DNA of 64,000 nt, from positions 1-64,000 of the forward strand of contig MCFL01000036.1 in NCBI GenBank assembly GCA_002102555.1, in the 5' to 3' direction. The stretch comes from Catenaria anguillulae PL171 (Eukaryota > Blastocladiomycota > Blastocladiomycetes > Blastocladiales > Catenariaceae). Every line of letters begins with the position of its first letter. The first letter of the stretch is position 1. Positions 32,510-43,489 of this stretch are shown piece after piece. The translations under genes and the position numbers were made by a program. The notes beneath the pieces are model-generated. The model worked only from the letters and a program-made list of their open reading frames with translations. It made no database searches and had not been told where the DNA came from.

Positions 32510-34507
32510 ATGCATCAATTCATCGCCTCGGCTTCAACTGCTCTGGCCGTGGCCGCCGTCGTCAAATGCGTCCTGCCATCGTCACCATCTCCTGCGCCAG
32601 CCAACAACAACAGCAATAAAGCCCCAGTTCCCATATTGCCGCTCGAACTCGTCGACCCGCTCCTTGCCATGGCCATCCGCCTGTGCACCTCAAAGAACGC
32701 AGAAGCTGCCGGCAGCTCACTGCACGTCAAGCAAGTCCTTAACGTCATTTCGCGTTCGTCCAGTCCCTCGTCACTCACGCTCCAGGCGGCACTATTGCAC
32801 GGTCTGCCTTGGTTTACTGTTGGCCATGCCACAGGCACTCGGCGCCGCGTTATCGATCGAGGTTCAAGCGATGATGGGCGCGATAGTAGCTCCACTGCGG
32901 TTCGCGTCTCGCTTCTCAACGCGCATGCACGGCCATATGCTCGCGCAGCGGCTTCTTCGGCGAGGTTGATTCCCATGAGCTTTCGGCCGTCGGACCTGAT
33001 CCTGCCCGCAACATCCACGCTCGCCGACCAACTCGCCGTGTGCGACTGGTGGACGCAGCACTTGCCACTTCCAACCATGGGCCATCTCGCACCACTTGTA
33101 CTCGTCTCGCCACACGCCAAGCATCTCACACGCTACTTGCTCTCGGCCCACGCCACACTCGGCACACAGTTCGCCGATACAGACATGGACGCAACCCTAA
33201 CGCTGCTCGCGTCGCTCAAGTGCGCCGACTTGTGTGCGTGGTATCGCCACGAGTACACTGGCCCGCTCAAATCGCTTGCATCCGCCACCAGTGTACTGTA
33301 CCCAGGTGACTCGGCCGCGCTCGTGCTTGCACATGAGCTGGCCACACCGCCCAGGGTTGCGAGTCACGCCATTTTGGATGCGTGTGCGTTAGGCAATGTC
33401 CAAGCGCTCACACACTACGTGTCGCTGGGATGCATCTTGGAACCAAGCACGCGTGCCATGGACGTTGCGAGCGATGCGGGGCATGTCGAGGTGCTCAAGT
33501 GGTGGGTCAAGCAAGGGTTGGACATCAAGTATTCTGACGAGGCCGTGGACTTTGCGAGCAAGAATGGACACGTTGATGTGTTGGCGTGGTGGTGGGCACG
33601 GCGGGGCGAGTGGCCCATGGAGTACACGAATGCGAGCGTGGACTTGGCGAGCAGTCACGGCCAAATCAACGTGTTGCAGTGGTGGAAGGACAAACACCCA
33701 AAGTATTCCGAGGCGGCAGTGCATGGCGCGGCCATGGCTGGGCACTTGCGTGTGCTCGCGTGGTGGGCGGACGAGTCGTCGTTTGGGTTGCCGATCAAGG
33801 TGGATCCGCGCAGTCTCGCGGCGCTACTGAGTGGCAAGCGGGATGGGTCGGGCGTGCACGTGCTTGAATGGTGGGAACAACGGTCGGGGTTGCCATCGCT
33901 CGTGGAGGCCGTGGATGTACGCATTCTCGAGACGTGTGCGACGCGCAGAGCCGTTGATTATTGGATGTCCAAGCTCAACCTCGTCGGACTTGGATTTGGC
34001 GGCCTGGGCAGCAAGTGGGTGAGACAGTGGGTGTGGCCCAAAGTCACATTCACTCTTCCGGCGACAGTCGACCAGTCCATGATTGATTGGTGGGCGGACG
34101 AATCTGGGTTGGCGTTTGTGCCGAGCACCGACCTCATCACCGACTTGTGTGTGCAAGGTGACTTGAGTGCGCTCAAGTGGTGGTCCCAGCGCGGCCCATT
34201 GCCTGCGTTGCGCGGCCAAGATGCGTTCAAGGTGATGCATGCGGGCCGGGTGGATGTACTGGCGTGGTTTGCGGCGCACGGCGGCGAGATTGTCGTGCAA
34301 GAGTATGCTGTGCTACTTGAGGCGGCAAAGAGCCTTGATCCAAGGGTTGTAGATTGGGTCGTGACGAGATATTACGGGGGCAAGGCAAGGATGAGTACGC
34401 AGTGGGATGGTATGGTCGAGGCGGTGGATGCGTATGGGATGAGTGGCAAGGATCAAGGTGGAGTCAAGGGGTTTGTTGGGATGGCAGGCGTTCGACTGGT
34501 TGGGTAG
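32510..34507 (+). CDS. Ankyrin-like repeat protein with xVLxWW units
   Basis: 665 residues, intronless. After a Ser/Ala/Asn-rich start, a short F-box-like segment (PILPLELVDPLLAMAIRLC) precedes a long array of degenerate ankyrin-like units of about 30 residues. The best ones are at about 33450-33780, for example SDAGHVEVLKWWVKQG, KNGHVDVLAWWWARRG, SHGQINVLQWWKDKH and AGHLRVLAWWADES. The W-W pair after the second helix and the GLxIxYS linker are the style I know from large Blastocladiomycete protein families; general ankyrin proteins lack it. Probable role: protein-protein interaction, perhaps as a substrate adaptor if the F-box-like part is real. A broken relative lies at 45.3-47.2 kb. Confidence 0.7.
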   Translation: MHQFIASASTALAVAAVVKCVLPSSPSPAPANNNSNKAPVPILPLELVDPLLAMAIRLCTSKNAEAAGSSLHVKQVLNVISRSSSPSSLTLQAALLHGLPWFTVGHATGTRRRVIDRGSSDDGRDSSSTAVRVSLLNAHARPYARAAASSARLIPMSFRPSDLILPATSTLADQLAVCDWWTQHLPLPTMGHLAPLVLVSPHAKHLTRYLLSAHATLGTQFADTDMDATLTLLASLKCADLCAWYRHEYTGPLKSLASATSVLYPGDSAALVLAHELATPPRVASHAILDACALGNVQALTHYVSLGCILEPSTRAMDVASDAGHVEVLKWWVKQGLDIKYSDEAVDFASKNGHVDVLAWWWARRGEWPMEYTNASVDLASSHGQINVLQWWKDKHPKYSEAAVHGAAMAGHLRVLAWWADESSFGLPIKVDPRSLAALLSGKRDGSGVHVLEWWEQRSGLPSLVEAVDVRILETCATRRAVDYWMSKLNLVGLGFGGLGSKWVRQWVWPKVTFTLPATVDQSMIDWWADESGLAFVPSTDLITDLCVQGDLSALKWWSQRGPLPALRGQDAFKVMHAGRVDVLAWFAAHGGEIVVQEYAVLLEAAKSLDPRVVDWVVTRYYGGKARMSTQWDGMVEAVDAYGMSGKDQGGVKGFVGMAGVRLVG

Positions 34508-35208
34508 AGCCAAGAGCACCTACTAGACTTGCAGCACTTGCTCATGCATGCAATTGCACATTTTGAAAGATTGATGAGCACGCTAGAAAAGCGACTCGAA
34601 ATGAACAGAATGCGGCGAGACAGAGTCAATCAAACGTCTCACCGCCCTTGAAATGTGGTCAGCCGTCAGACTAGGTCCATGACTGGCTTACCCGGCTGTG
34701 ACTCTGACAGCGGCATCCAGCTGGCTAGAATGTATCAACCCGCTTTGCATCCGAGTCGATGCATTGTACGTGTACGTGGTCCGTCCCAGCGCTGACCCAC
34801 ACACCAAGGGGAACGAACCCATCAATATGTCTTGAAATGTTTGCGCCGCCGCCCGGCAGAAACTTTGCCCCCGGTACCGTATCATGGTCAGCGGCAATCT
34901 GCCCGAGAATGGGCTCATTTTTTGGGCGAGATTGAGGCACTCACTCTGCAGTTTCACGTTGGGTGATTCCCACCCCAAAGGCACAAAGGGAGATGGCCAT
35001 CGCGAGCACTGGACAAAAGATTCGTGCCAGGGCCCAAGGCACACTCACGGTTCGCCCGTATCTCGCCACCCAGCGCATTCGACTCCCCGTGCCCGATTCC
35101 ACCGGCTGCCACCTCCCTTGGTGCATCGTCCCGCCGGCATCGAAGCCGCCGCCGCCCATCCCGTGATCTCATCTCCATCCAGGCTGATCAGGCCACCCAA
35201 CAACAACC
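34508..35208. other. Intergenic, one weak minus-strand frame
   Basis: About 700 bp between two plus-strand genes. A minus-strand frame at 34725-34940 (with GGGANISRHIDGFVPLGVWV) has protein-like composition but no start context, domain or partner exon that I could establish. Confidence 0.4.
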
Positions 35209-37227
35209 ATGACCACCCGCCGCATGTCTGCTCGCCTGCAGCTGGCCGCTGCCGAGCCTGCCCCTGCTGCTGCTGCTGCTGCTCCGCCCCCAGCCGCCGC
35301 CGCCGCGAGACCTACTCGCGCCCGCAAGCAACCTGCAACGACGACCTCCGCAAAAGTAAAGGCGAGCTCTGCCGCCACCAAACCCGCGACTGCCGCCCCC
35401 ACAAAGACTGCCCCGTCCCGCAAACGCACCCGTTCATCCGTCGAGGACGACGAAGCCACCGAGCCTCATCCCGCTGACCAGCCCGAAGCGCCCGCCACCA
35501 AGCGTGCCCGCTCCGCGGCAGCCGCAAAGCCCAAGGCTGTTCCTGTTGCCGCCGCGTCCATTGGATCCACCCGTGCTTCTCGGTTGCGCGCAGCGAGTAC
35601 AGCCGCTACAACGGCGGCAAAGTCGGTCGCTGCGGCAAAGGAAAACGCAAAGGTGACCACGGGGAGAAAGCCGGCTGCGGCGACGGCGACGGCGAAAACC
35701 AAGAAGGTGGTTGTGCCCAAGCCAAAGGCGGCTTCGGCAGCTGGCAAGGGTAAAGGCGCAAAGTTGACCAAGGGCAAGGCAAAGACAAAGGCAGGGGCCG
35801 ATGCTGATGCCGTCGTCGAGGAGCTGGATGCAGAGTCTGAGCTGTCGGATTTGGAGGCGGATGAGGGAGGTGCCGCCAACCAACAAGATGAACAACAGAA
35901 GGATGGCCAAGAGGTGACGGATGAGGAGCGTCAGCGCACCATTCGGTTTGCGCCCGAGCCTATCGTGTTTGATACATCCAAGGATGTGGCGGATCGACCG
36001 CCGCCCAGACGGGTGGCCGGTAAACCGCCTGCGGTTGCTGTGGCTCTGGCTTCCGATGAACCCGTCACGGCCAAGGTGCAAGACGAGCAAGAGCAGCAAG
36101 TGGCGCAGGAAGACGCCATGGACGTGGATGCGCCTGCGGCCGGTACTCTCGCACAAATCGAGTCCGGGGTGACCACGGAACCCGCAGCGATGGCGGATGC
36201 AACCGTGGAGGCGACTGCTCAACAGCCCGAAGAGGATCCGATGCAAGTTGACTCTGGACCCACCGCTGCCTCAGCCGCCGCAGCCACCGTCGAGTTCACG
36301 ACCACGACGGCTCCCACAGCCGCCAAAACGGATGCCGCTCCCTCCACCCCAACCAAACCCGTGCCTACTGCCCTCCCCGCTCACTTGTCGACGCCTTCCC
36401 GCCCGACCCCACTCAAGTCAGCCATGCGCACGCCCAACACGCTGTCCCGCCTGCACCTGACCCCCGGCCGCACCGCTACCTTTTCGCCGCACCTGACCCA
36501 GGAGGCCGAAACCTACTCGCCCGCCGACTATGACCGATCCATGCTGCCCAACATGACAAAGGACTTGAGATCCGCAGGCAAGATCAACAGAGACAACTGG
36601 ATCGGCATCATTCGCAGTGTCGACAAGTTCAAGGTCAAGGAGATGCAGGTGCATCCCGAGAGCAAGGCCAACACCAGGGTGCACTTGCCGGGGCATTTAA
36701 GTCCGGGCAGTTGCGGCGAGGCCAGTGAGGACGACGAGCAAGAAGAGTTTCGGTTGTTTGATGGCAGCCCGCTCAAGCAAAAGACCACGGTCGGACATGT
36801 CAATGTCATGGAGGCGGCGGCCGCAGCTGCAGCCACCGACTCGGAGGCGGGCAAGCAGGAGAGCAAGGTCGACGAGCACGCCGAAAACGGTGCCAAGGCC
36901 GCAACCGCAACGCCGGCCAAGCAGGCGTCGGGCGTGACTGCCACGCCCAACACGCGCCGCGTGCTCTTCCCGCTTGCCACCAACAACGCCGCTTCTTCGT
37001 CGACGCCCGCTGCTCAGGGCACGCCCACCAAGGTAGCAAAGGACGTGGCTGAGGCAGGGGCCTGCGACGCGCAGGCATCGCCGCTCAAGTCGCCCGGCAG
37101 GTTGATTGGCAGTGTGATTGGGACAGTGGGGTCGTTGATTTCCAGACTGACGCCGAGCCGCAAGTCAGTCGCGGATTTGGTTGCCGAGCGCCAGCAGCAG
37201 CAGCAGCCGGCCCAGGCAGATGAGTAA
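35209..37227 (+). CDS. Basic, low-complexity nuclear-type protein, function unknown
   Basis: 672 residues, intronless. Residues 1 to about 205 are Ala/Lys/Thr/Pro-rich with Arg/Lys clusters (RTRARKQ, RKRTRS, TKRAR), giving several potential nuclear localisation signals and histone-H1-like composition. An acidic Glu/Asp stretch follows (EELDAESELSDLEADEGG). The only ordered-looking block is at about residues 425-505: TPLKSAMRTPNTLSRLHLTP, then ETYSPADYDRSMLPNM, RDNWIGIIRSVDKFKVKEMQ and VHPES. The C-terminus has a short helix (LIGSVIGTVGSLISRLTPSR) and a Gln run. I do not recognise the family; a chromatin, spindle or nuclear-envelope role is conceivable. It converges with PRP16, with only 110 bp between stop codons. 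Confidence 0.6.
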   Translation: MTTRRMSARLQLAAAEPAPAAAAAAPPPAAAAARPTRARKQPATTTSAKVKASSAATKPATAAPTKTAPSRKRTRSSVEDDEATEPHPADQPEAPATKRARSAAAAKPKAVPVAAASIGSTRASRLRAASTAATTAAKSVAAAKENAKVTTGRKPAAATATAKTKKVVVPKPKAASAAGKGKGAKLTKGKAKTKAGADADAVVEELDAESELSDLEADEGGAANQQDEQQKDGQEVTDEERQRTIRFAPEPIVFDTSKDVADRPPPRRVAGKPPAVAVALASDEPVTAKVQDEQEQQVAQEDAMDVDAPAAGTLAQIESGVTTEPAAMADATVEATAQQPEEDPMQVDSGPTAASAAAATVEFTTTTAPTAAKTDAAPSTPTKPVPTALPAHLSTPSRPTPLKSAMRTPNTLSRLHLTPGRTATFSPHLTQEAETYSPADYDRSMLPNMTKDLRSAGKINRDNWIGIIRSVDKFKVKEMQVHPESKANTRVHLPGHLSPGSCGEASEDDEQEEFRLFDGSPLKQKTTVGHVNVMEAAAAAAATDSEAGKQESKVDEHAENGAKAATATPAKQASGVTATPNTRRVLFPLATNNAASSSTPAAQGTPTKVAKDVAEAGACDAQASPLKSPGRLIGSVIGTVGSLISRLTPSRKSVADLVAERQQQQQPAQADE

Positions 37228-37336
37228 CCTTTTTATTGTTGGCTTTTTGTTTTGTTTTCATTTCAGATTTTTGTCCGACTGTTGTGCAAGAATATTTATC
37301 AATACACGGTGTATAAATCAAGCTGGGGAGGCGACA

Positions 37337-40300
37337 TTACCGCTTGCGCCGTCTGATGGGTTTCCCGACTGTCACACTCCCCGCCACCCTGCTACTCCCA
37401 CTGCTTGCACCAGCCCCGCTCCTTCCCCCAACACTCGACCCTGCCCGCTTCCGTTCCTCCTCGATGGCTTTGCGCTCGGCCGCAATCTGAGCCTCCCACT
37501 CCAAATTTCTCCTTTCAACCCGTTCAATCTCGCGCTTTTCGCGAAACCCAAACCCACGATCCCGAACGGAAAAGAACATTGGCCCAAGCTCGGCCAACCA
37601 ATGCGGATCCACGGCCGTGACATAATGCACATACTCCTTGCTGGTGAGCACGAGCTCGTGGTAAACGATATAGTTTGGCGTATACCCGAGCCCGGCCAGC
37701 GCACTCGTCGGATGCAAGTGACAGGGCAAGCCCGACCGCAAGTTGACGTACTCGCCAATCGACTTGAGGCGCGCGGCTTGGTGGAAGTAGGCCGAGCAAA
37801 TGCACTTGCGCAACACGTCCCAGTCTTTACCACACGACGTCATCGGAATTTGTTGCGACTTGAGGATATCGGCCAATTGAACACGCACTTCTTCCGCCCG
37901 GCGCATGGCACGCGGCTGCACAAAGTTCTTGATACACCAAGCGTCGCGCATGCCGTTGCCGCGCCATTGTAGGTACACGTGAAGTAGGGTCAAGTGATCC
38001 GATTCCGCCACAAAGAAGCGCTCGCGTGCGGCATCGGCTTCCTCGGCACGTTCCTTTGGGCGATAAAACACGGTCGGCACGCTGAGCATGGACACAATCA
38101 CCACCATTTCCTGTGTGCACCCGAGCTCGGCAGCCACCAGCAGCATCTTTGCCAGGCTTGGGTCGAGCGGAAACGACACCATCTTGGACCCCATGGGCGT
38201 CAAGTCGCCCGTGTTGCCCAGCGACCCGAGGATCCACAGCTGATACATGGAGTTGAGGATCACGTCCTGGGGCGGAGGGTCCATAAACTCGAAATGCAAC
38301 AGGTTTTCGACGCCCATGGACTTGAGCAGCAGCACCACATTGGCCAAGTTGGTGCGCTGGATTTCCGGAATCGTGTTGGGGTACAGCTCATCGTTGAATG
38401 CCGCCTCCGTGTACATGCGATAGCACGTGCCCGGCCCCGTGCGGCCTGCACGGCCCGACCGCTGGTTGGCGTTGGCTTGCGAGATGGGCGTGATTTGCAA
38501 GGCGTCCATGCCGATCTTGGCATTGTAGTACTTGAGCTTGCAAAACCCAGAGTCGATCACGTATTTGATGCCGTCAATGGTTAGCGACGTTTCGGCAATG
38601 TTGGTGGCAACTACCACTTTGCGGTGTGGGGAAGCGTTGAAGATTTTGGCTTGCAAATCGGCGGGCATTTGCGAGTAGATGGGCAGAATGTCGAGTGGCG
38701 GCGGATTGTGCATGTCGTCGAGCCGGTCGGCCAGAATGGCGCACGTGGCTTCAATGTCCTCTTGGCCCGTCATAAAGATGAGCACGTCGCCTGGCGGGTG
38801 CGTCAGGTGGATCTGTAGTGTTTGCTTGACGGCCGACTCGACATAGTCCTCGCACGGCGCTTTGGAAAATTGCACGTCAACTGGGAAAGTTCGACCAGGA
38901 ATCTCAAAAACGGGCACGTTTCCGAAAAAGCGCGAAAACTTGTCGGCATCCATGGTGGCCGATGTGACAATCAATTTCAGATCGCGGCGCCGAGCAACCA
39001 CGCGCTTGATGATGCCCATGAGCACGTCTGTGTTGAGAGCGCGCTCGTGCGCCTCGTCCATGATGATGCACGAGTACTTGTCCAAGTCTTGGTCGAGCAA
39101 CAGTTCGCGCAGCAGCACGCCGTCCGTCATGTACCGAATTTGCGTCACGCCAGGCGTGGTCATGTCCTCGAACCGGATCGTGTACCCAACTTGCTTGCCG
39201 AGCTCCACGCCCATTTCCTCAGCAACGCGCTTGGCCACCGACATGGCGGCCACACGCCGCGGCTGAGTACATCCGATCATGGCGCCGCCCGCGGCGTACC
39301 CAGACTCGCACAGGTACTGCGTGAGCTGCGTGGTTTTGCCCGAACCGGTTTGACCGACCACAACAACGATTTGGTTTTCCCGGATGGCGGACAGCAGGTC
39401 TTCGCGCACAGAGTAGACGGGCAGGTACTCGCGCTGCGACTTGATGGACTTTGTGAGCGCAAATTCCGAGACAGCCTCGGACGAAGGAGCTGCGGGCTGC
39501 TCGGTCTTGACTTGGACAAGTTGATGTTGATCCGAGGCTTGTGCATCCGCTGCATCCTCCTCCTTGACACCCATGACGTTACCCAACACGGTCCCCTTGA
39601 CATCCACGCGTTCCCTGGCCTGCTTCTTGCGCTCGCCCTCTGCCCTGCGCATCCTCACCACGCCCGACCCTTGCCGAGCAACCACGGCCATGTCACTTGT
39701 GGGATCCCTTACCACCTGCACCGTTTCCAACTGCTTTGTGTACACCTGTCGGCCGTCGAGGAAGGGCGGGCGAATGTCATGCACCATGACATGCACTTGA
39801 TCCTGCGCATCCTCGGTATCCGAGTCGTCGTCGTCGCCCGCGGCCAGCCGTTGTGCGAGCCCCGATGTGAGCAATCGGTTGGATTCCCACTTGTCTGTGT
39901 CGCGAGCGGCATTGAGTGCGCGTTGCGAGGGCCGTTTTTTAACGGGTTGCGCGTCAGGTTGAGGGGCGGCAAGTTCGGCAAGTTCGTAGCCGGCAAACGG
40001 GTTGTGGTCGTAGTCCATTGTCTGAATGTGTTGTATGGAGAGAGTCAGGAACGGCAGAGATGGTGTGTGTTGTCAAAAGCGTAGCGTACCATGCCCTCGT
40101 CAATATCGTACCAGTCGCGATCGAGCTTTGTTGGATCTTGCTCGTCAATGGCAGTGTCGGAATCATCGGCTAGGTTGTTGTTGATGTTGGAATCACTGTC
40201 GATAGCAAGAGCATCATCGAACGAAGAAACGGCGGGTCGTTGGCGGGAACTGGCGGGCGTGAATTGAAGGGTTGGGATTGGTGGGTGGGTTTTTGGTAAT

Positions 40301-40877
40301 CTGAATGGACAGACAAGTCAAGAGCGTCAGTGTCGCACGCCAAAATCAGTGCTGATGGAAACATAACCATGCAAACCTTTGCGCAGAACGAGACCGGAAG
40401 ACGACGGCGTGGGAGTGCCCTCGCGCGAGGTTGATGACGAGCCAGCCGATTCAAAGACGGGCATAGTTGATCCTGGGGCGAACGACAAGCAAAGAGCATG
40501 GGCTAGGTCAATTACAATGACACAGGTGGGCGCATGACATGCCGTTACGTACGTGAAGCCGATTTTGGGCGTTTGGGTTCAAACCGGGACTGTCTCTGGT
40601 AGTCATCATGCTCGTCATCGTCGTCGCTCCACGACCGCTTGACCTTGACTTGAGCGCTTGCCTTGATCTTTTCCTTTTCCTGATATCCTGCGGCGGGCGA
40701 TTCAGAGCGTTTGCGTTCGGCGAGAGCGTCAAGGCCAAGCTTTGACCGTGGCGATGAAGCATTGGACTTGGGCGTGGAGGCAGGGCCCGACTTTCGAAAG
40801 ACGACGAGTCCACCGCCTCTTGGCGGCTGTTGGCCGTGGCCACTACCAGATGGCTGCTGGTGGTTGTAGGATGACAT
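37337..40877 (-). CDS. PRP16: Pre-mRNA splicing ATP-dependent RNA helicase PRP16 (DHX38)
   Basis: DEAH-box helicase that remodels the spliceosome after the first transesterification step. The main exon (893 codons from 40018) contains the full core: motif I GQTGSGKT (about residue 222 of that exon; Gln replaces the usual Glu), [20 protein letters not shown] (about 320), SAT (about 351), QRSGRAGR (about 518), then ratchet, winged-helix and OB-fold regions. PRP16 rather than PRP2/PRP22 is indicated by [20 protein letters not shown] before motif I and by an upstream exon ending [13 protein letters not shown], joined to DYDHNPFAG. Further 5' exons run to an ATG at 40877 ([13 protein letters not shown] resembles the DHX38 N-terminus). 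The join near 40380-40310 does not keep frame in my hands, so 5' structure is provisional. Confidence 0.9.
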
Positions 40878-41145
40878 TGCGTTGGGATTGAGTTGTTCTG
40901 GGATGAATTTCTTTCCATACGTATATGTAACCGCTTACACTTAGAAACTTGATCCATTGAAAAAAAAAAAGAAGCCAAATTAAAACGAATAATACAGTAA
41001 AATGCAACATGCAAGAACAAATAAAAATATATTTAACGGCTGCCGATCTCTGATCCATCCATCGCCGCAAGATTATCATTAATACTTATCATGTCCATTT
41101 TTTTCTACTTGGAAGCTTACACAACGGCCCAACAGCAAAGAAACA
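40878..41145. promoter_or_regulatory. Short divergent promoter region
   Basis: 268 bp separate the PRP16 start (minus) from the next plus-strand gene. It is A/T-rich (around 40965-41030) against the GC-rich background, as expected for a shared bidirectional promoter. Confidence 0.45.
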
Positions 41146-42230
41146 ATGTCAGTCCATGCATCGTCATCACCATCGCCTTACTCGCACGGCGCATCCTCGT
41201 CCGCCCCGGCCTCGATCCAGCGGGACATCAACCGCCTCTTTTCCTCACATACTCCATCTCAACCCCAGTCGCTCGGGCTTGCGGCCGGCATCTGCCCGGC
41301 AGGAAACAACCACACCCGGATCCTCTTTCAACTCGAAACCAAAGCAAGACCTCGCCTCTCTGCCCACGCACACCTTGCAAGACCGCCTTCAGTCGCAACG
41401 CCAGTTGCTCGCCTCTCTCGATGCGGGCATGCTAGCGCTCCCCGACAATGGCCAGCGCATCCGTGACACGATTGCCGCCATTGAGTCCATTCTCACGTCC
41501 CGGCTAGAGCCTCCTCCGACCGCCGGCGGATTCCTACAGAACGATGACGATGCACTCGTCAAGCGAATGCAAGCCGTGTCCCTGTCCTCCCCAACCTCCC
41601 CACCTCACAAGTTGGAGTCGACGTCATCATCAAAGTTCCACTCGCACCGCGTCCACTTACTGTCGGATGATGTGGCAACCAAAGTGCTCACACAGGCCAG
41701 GGAACTGGAAAAGGTAGGTGCACCCACCTCTCACTCTCACTTGTATGTGTGTGAGTAATGCTCACTGGACCAAAATGTCAATATGTCAGAAACGCAACAT
41801 GCAAGCCGCACTCGCACGCCTCCGTGAAGGTACCGCCAAATTTCACGCCAACCCGCCGTCCTGGGCACGTGCCGGATTGCCAGCCAAGTCATCATCGCAT
41901 GCCGCTGGTCGCGTTCCCGCTCAACAACGCCCTGCTCGCGCATCGTCGTCATCAACTGTCGCACATGCCGCATCATCTTTATCGTTGGATCTTGTCCAGC
42001 AGCATCCTCCGTCAAACACGACCGAAGAGAATGCTTCTGATTCAGATTGGGACACGGATGATGACGATGACCAGGACGATTTCTTGGACGGATTGGACTT
42101 GGGATACGATGCGTTTTCGGATGTTGACGAAGATGGGGATACCGCCTTGGGCAGAATGAGCGCGAGTGGTATGGACGTGGACTCGGATGAAGACGATGAT
42201 GCGGATTCAGGCTATCAGTATCGCCATTGA
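41146..42230 (+). CDS. Possible GRINL1A/POLR2M (Gdown1)-related protein
   Basis: The best model starts at 41146 (MSVHASSSPSPYSHG), changes frame in the 41270-41330 region through a short intron I could not fix, continues to 41713, and after a GTAGGT...CAG intron resumes at 41790, ending at 42230. The diagnostic block is LPTHTLQDRLQSQRQLLASL, followed by ALPDNGQRIRDTIAAIESIL. It resembles the conserved L-x-x-LL-x-RQ-x-x-LL and LPDkG-x-x-I motif of GRINL1A/POLR2M, the Gdown1 subunit that associates with RNA polymerase II and blocks TFIIF. The C-terminal third is Ser-rich, then very acidic (SDWDTDDDDDQDDFLDGLDL). The assignment rests on one motif and is tentative. Confidence 0.45.
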
Positions 42231-42475
42231 AGTGGCCGCAAGTGTGTTTTTGTCTGTCACCACAATGCAGTTTGTTTCGGTTTGGTCACGCTTGGCAAGT
42301 TTGCACCAACTGCACCAGATGAAAAGATTTGGTCAGTGGACGTGTCGCCCAATTCCTTCTTTGCTTCCCTCGACTCACGCTCTTTTTCCCTGCCTCTCCA
42401 TGACCTCACCCCCACTTTCCAGCAAATGGAACAACCGTATCCTCGAGATCCGCTCATCGAACCTAATACCAATCA

Positions 42476-43009
42476 ATGTCGCACACACCAACACTCACCT
42501 CCCCGCCCACCGCCTGCCTTTCATGCGTCTCGCACCGCACCGCCGTGCTGCTGATCCTCGCCTTTTCCAACGCATTCACGGCCTACCAATGCGCCACTGG
42601 GTTCGCCCCGCTCGTCCAACTCCACGGCCTTGTCGGGTGGCTCATTGTATCAGCGACATTCGTGGCCGCCATCAAGCCATGGCCGCGCGTGTATCTCGTC
42701 GGCGTCTACGCTTACCTAGCATTGGGGATTGCAGCCGGCTTGGCGTTTGTTGCGTGGCTGTATTCCATTGGACCAGACGGGTTGGCGCGATTCACCGGCA
42801 TGGATCAGCGCATGGCGGAGATGGTTGCGGTCATGGGCGAGGTGGATGCCGTTGAGATCAAGCGGTTGGTTTGGAGCCATTTGTGTATGAGTATGGCCGT
42901 TGGGGTTGTTGTCCAGACAGTGGTGGCCTGGCCGGGCACGTTGATTCGGTATGCGCCAGTGTTGAGGTGGGAGTGGGAGGAGAAAAGAAATGCAGACTTT
43001 TTGGCTTGA
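42476..43009 (+). CDS. Four-helix membrane protein, paralogue A
   Basis: 177 residues with four hydrophobic segments: AVLLILAFSNAFTAY, VGWLIVSATFVAAI, VYAYLALGIAAGLAFVAWLY and CMSMAVGVVVQTVVAW. They are followed by a short charged tail (RYAPVLRWEWEEKR). The order and motifs (VAYxxVGVxxxxAFVAW; GLAxxxG; VVVQ; RYxPxLR) match the gene at 44451 and the pseudogene at 43490, so the three form a local tandem family. Loops between helices are short and no catalytic residues are apparent. Function unknown; a small tetraspan membrane protein. Confidence 0.6.
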   Translation: MSHTPTLTSPPTACLSCVSHRTAVLLILAFSNAFTAYQCATGFAPLVQLHGLVGWLIVSATFVAAIKPWPRVYLVGVYAYLALGIAAGLAFVAWLYSIGPDGLARFTGMDQRMAEMVAVMGEVDAVEIKRLVWSHLCMSMAVGVVVQTVVAWPGTLIRYAPVLRWEWEEKRNADFLA

Positions 43010-43489
43010 TATTCAGTGTTGAATTAACACAAATACATGAACGCCGAATGGGGGTCTGGTAGCAAGTCTTGGCCTCTCCATTCTGTCACTCTTCTGTATC
43101 GAACCAACGGACGGCAGACAGGCCGAGTTGCCCGTGTGGATTCCGGCCTGGATACGTCCACCAGAACTATCGCATGATCCACTGCATACTTTCATACCTA
43201 TCCACCACGCCCCAGGAAACGACAAGTGCACCCGAGTACCTGCTGATACATCCGGGAGGGAAATGCCCACACACAAATACCTTCAAGATAAGACCAAGTG
43301 CTGTGCTCGGCCATGCTTCAAGTCCAAATATGTGTGGACCCGGACACGGAGCTGCTTGCCAGGACTGCTCGTGATTCCACAATCAAAACAAGCAATCCAG
43401 AGCATTCACACAATCGGCAAAAGACATCCGAAACATTCGCACCGTGTTTCCCAATACAACCACCACCTCGGCCAAGTCATGTTGGACTC

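Noticed and set aside
34725-34940. Minus-strand frame with GANISRHIDGF text
   Set aside because: Protein-like but isolated, with no partner exons or recognisable family; too weak to call a gene.
37524-38584. Plus-strand frames inside PRP16
   Set aside because: Antisense shadows of a highly conserved helicase.
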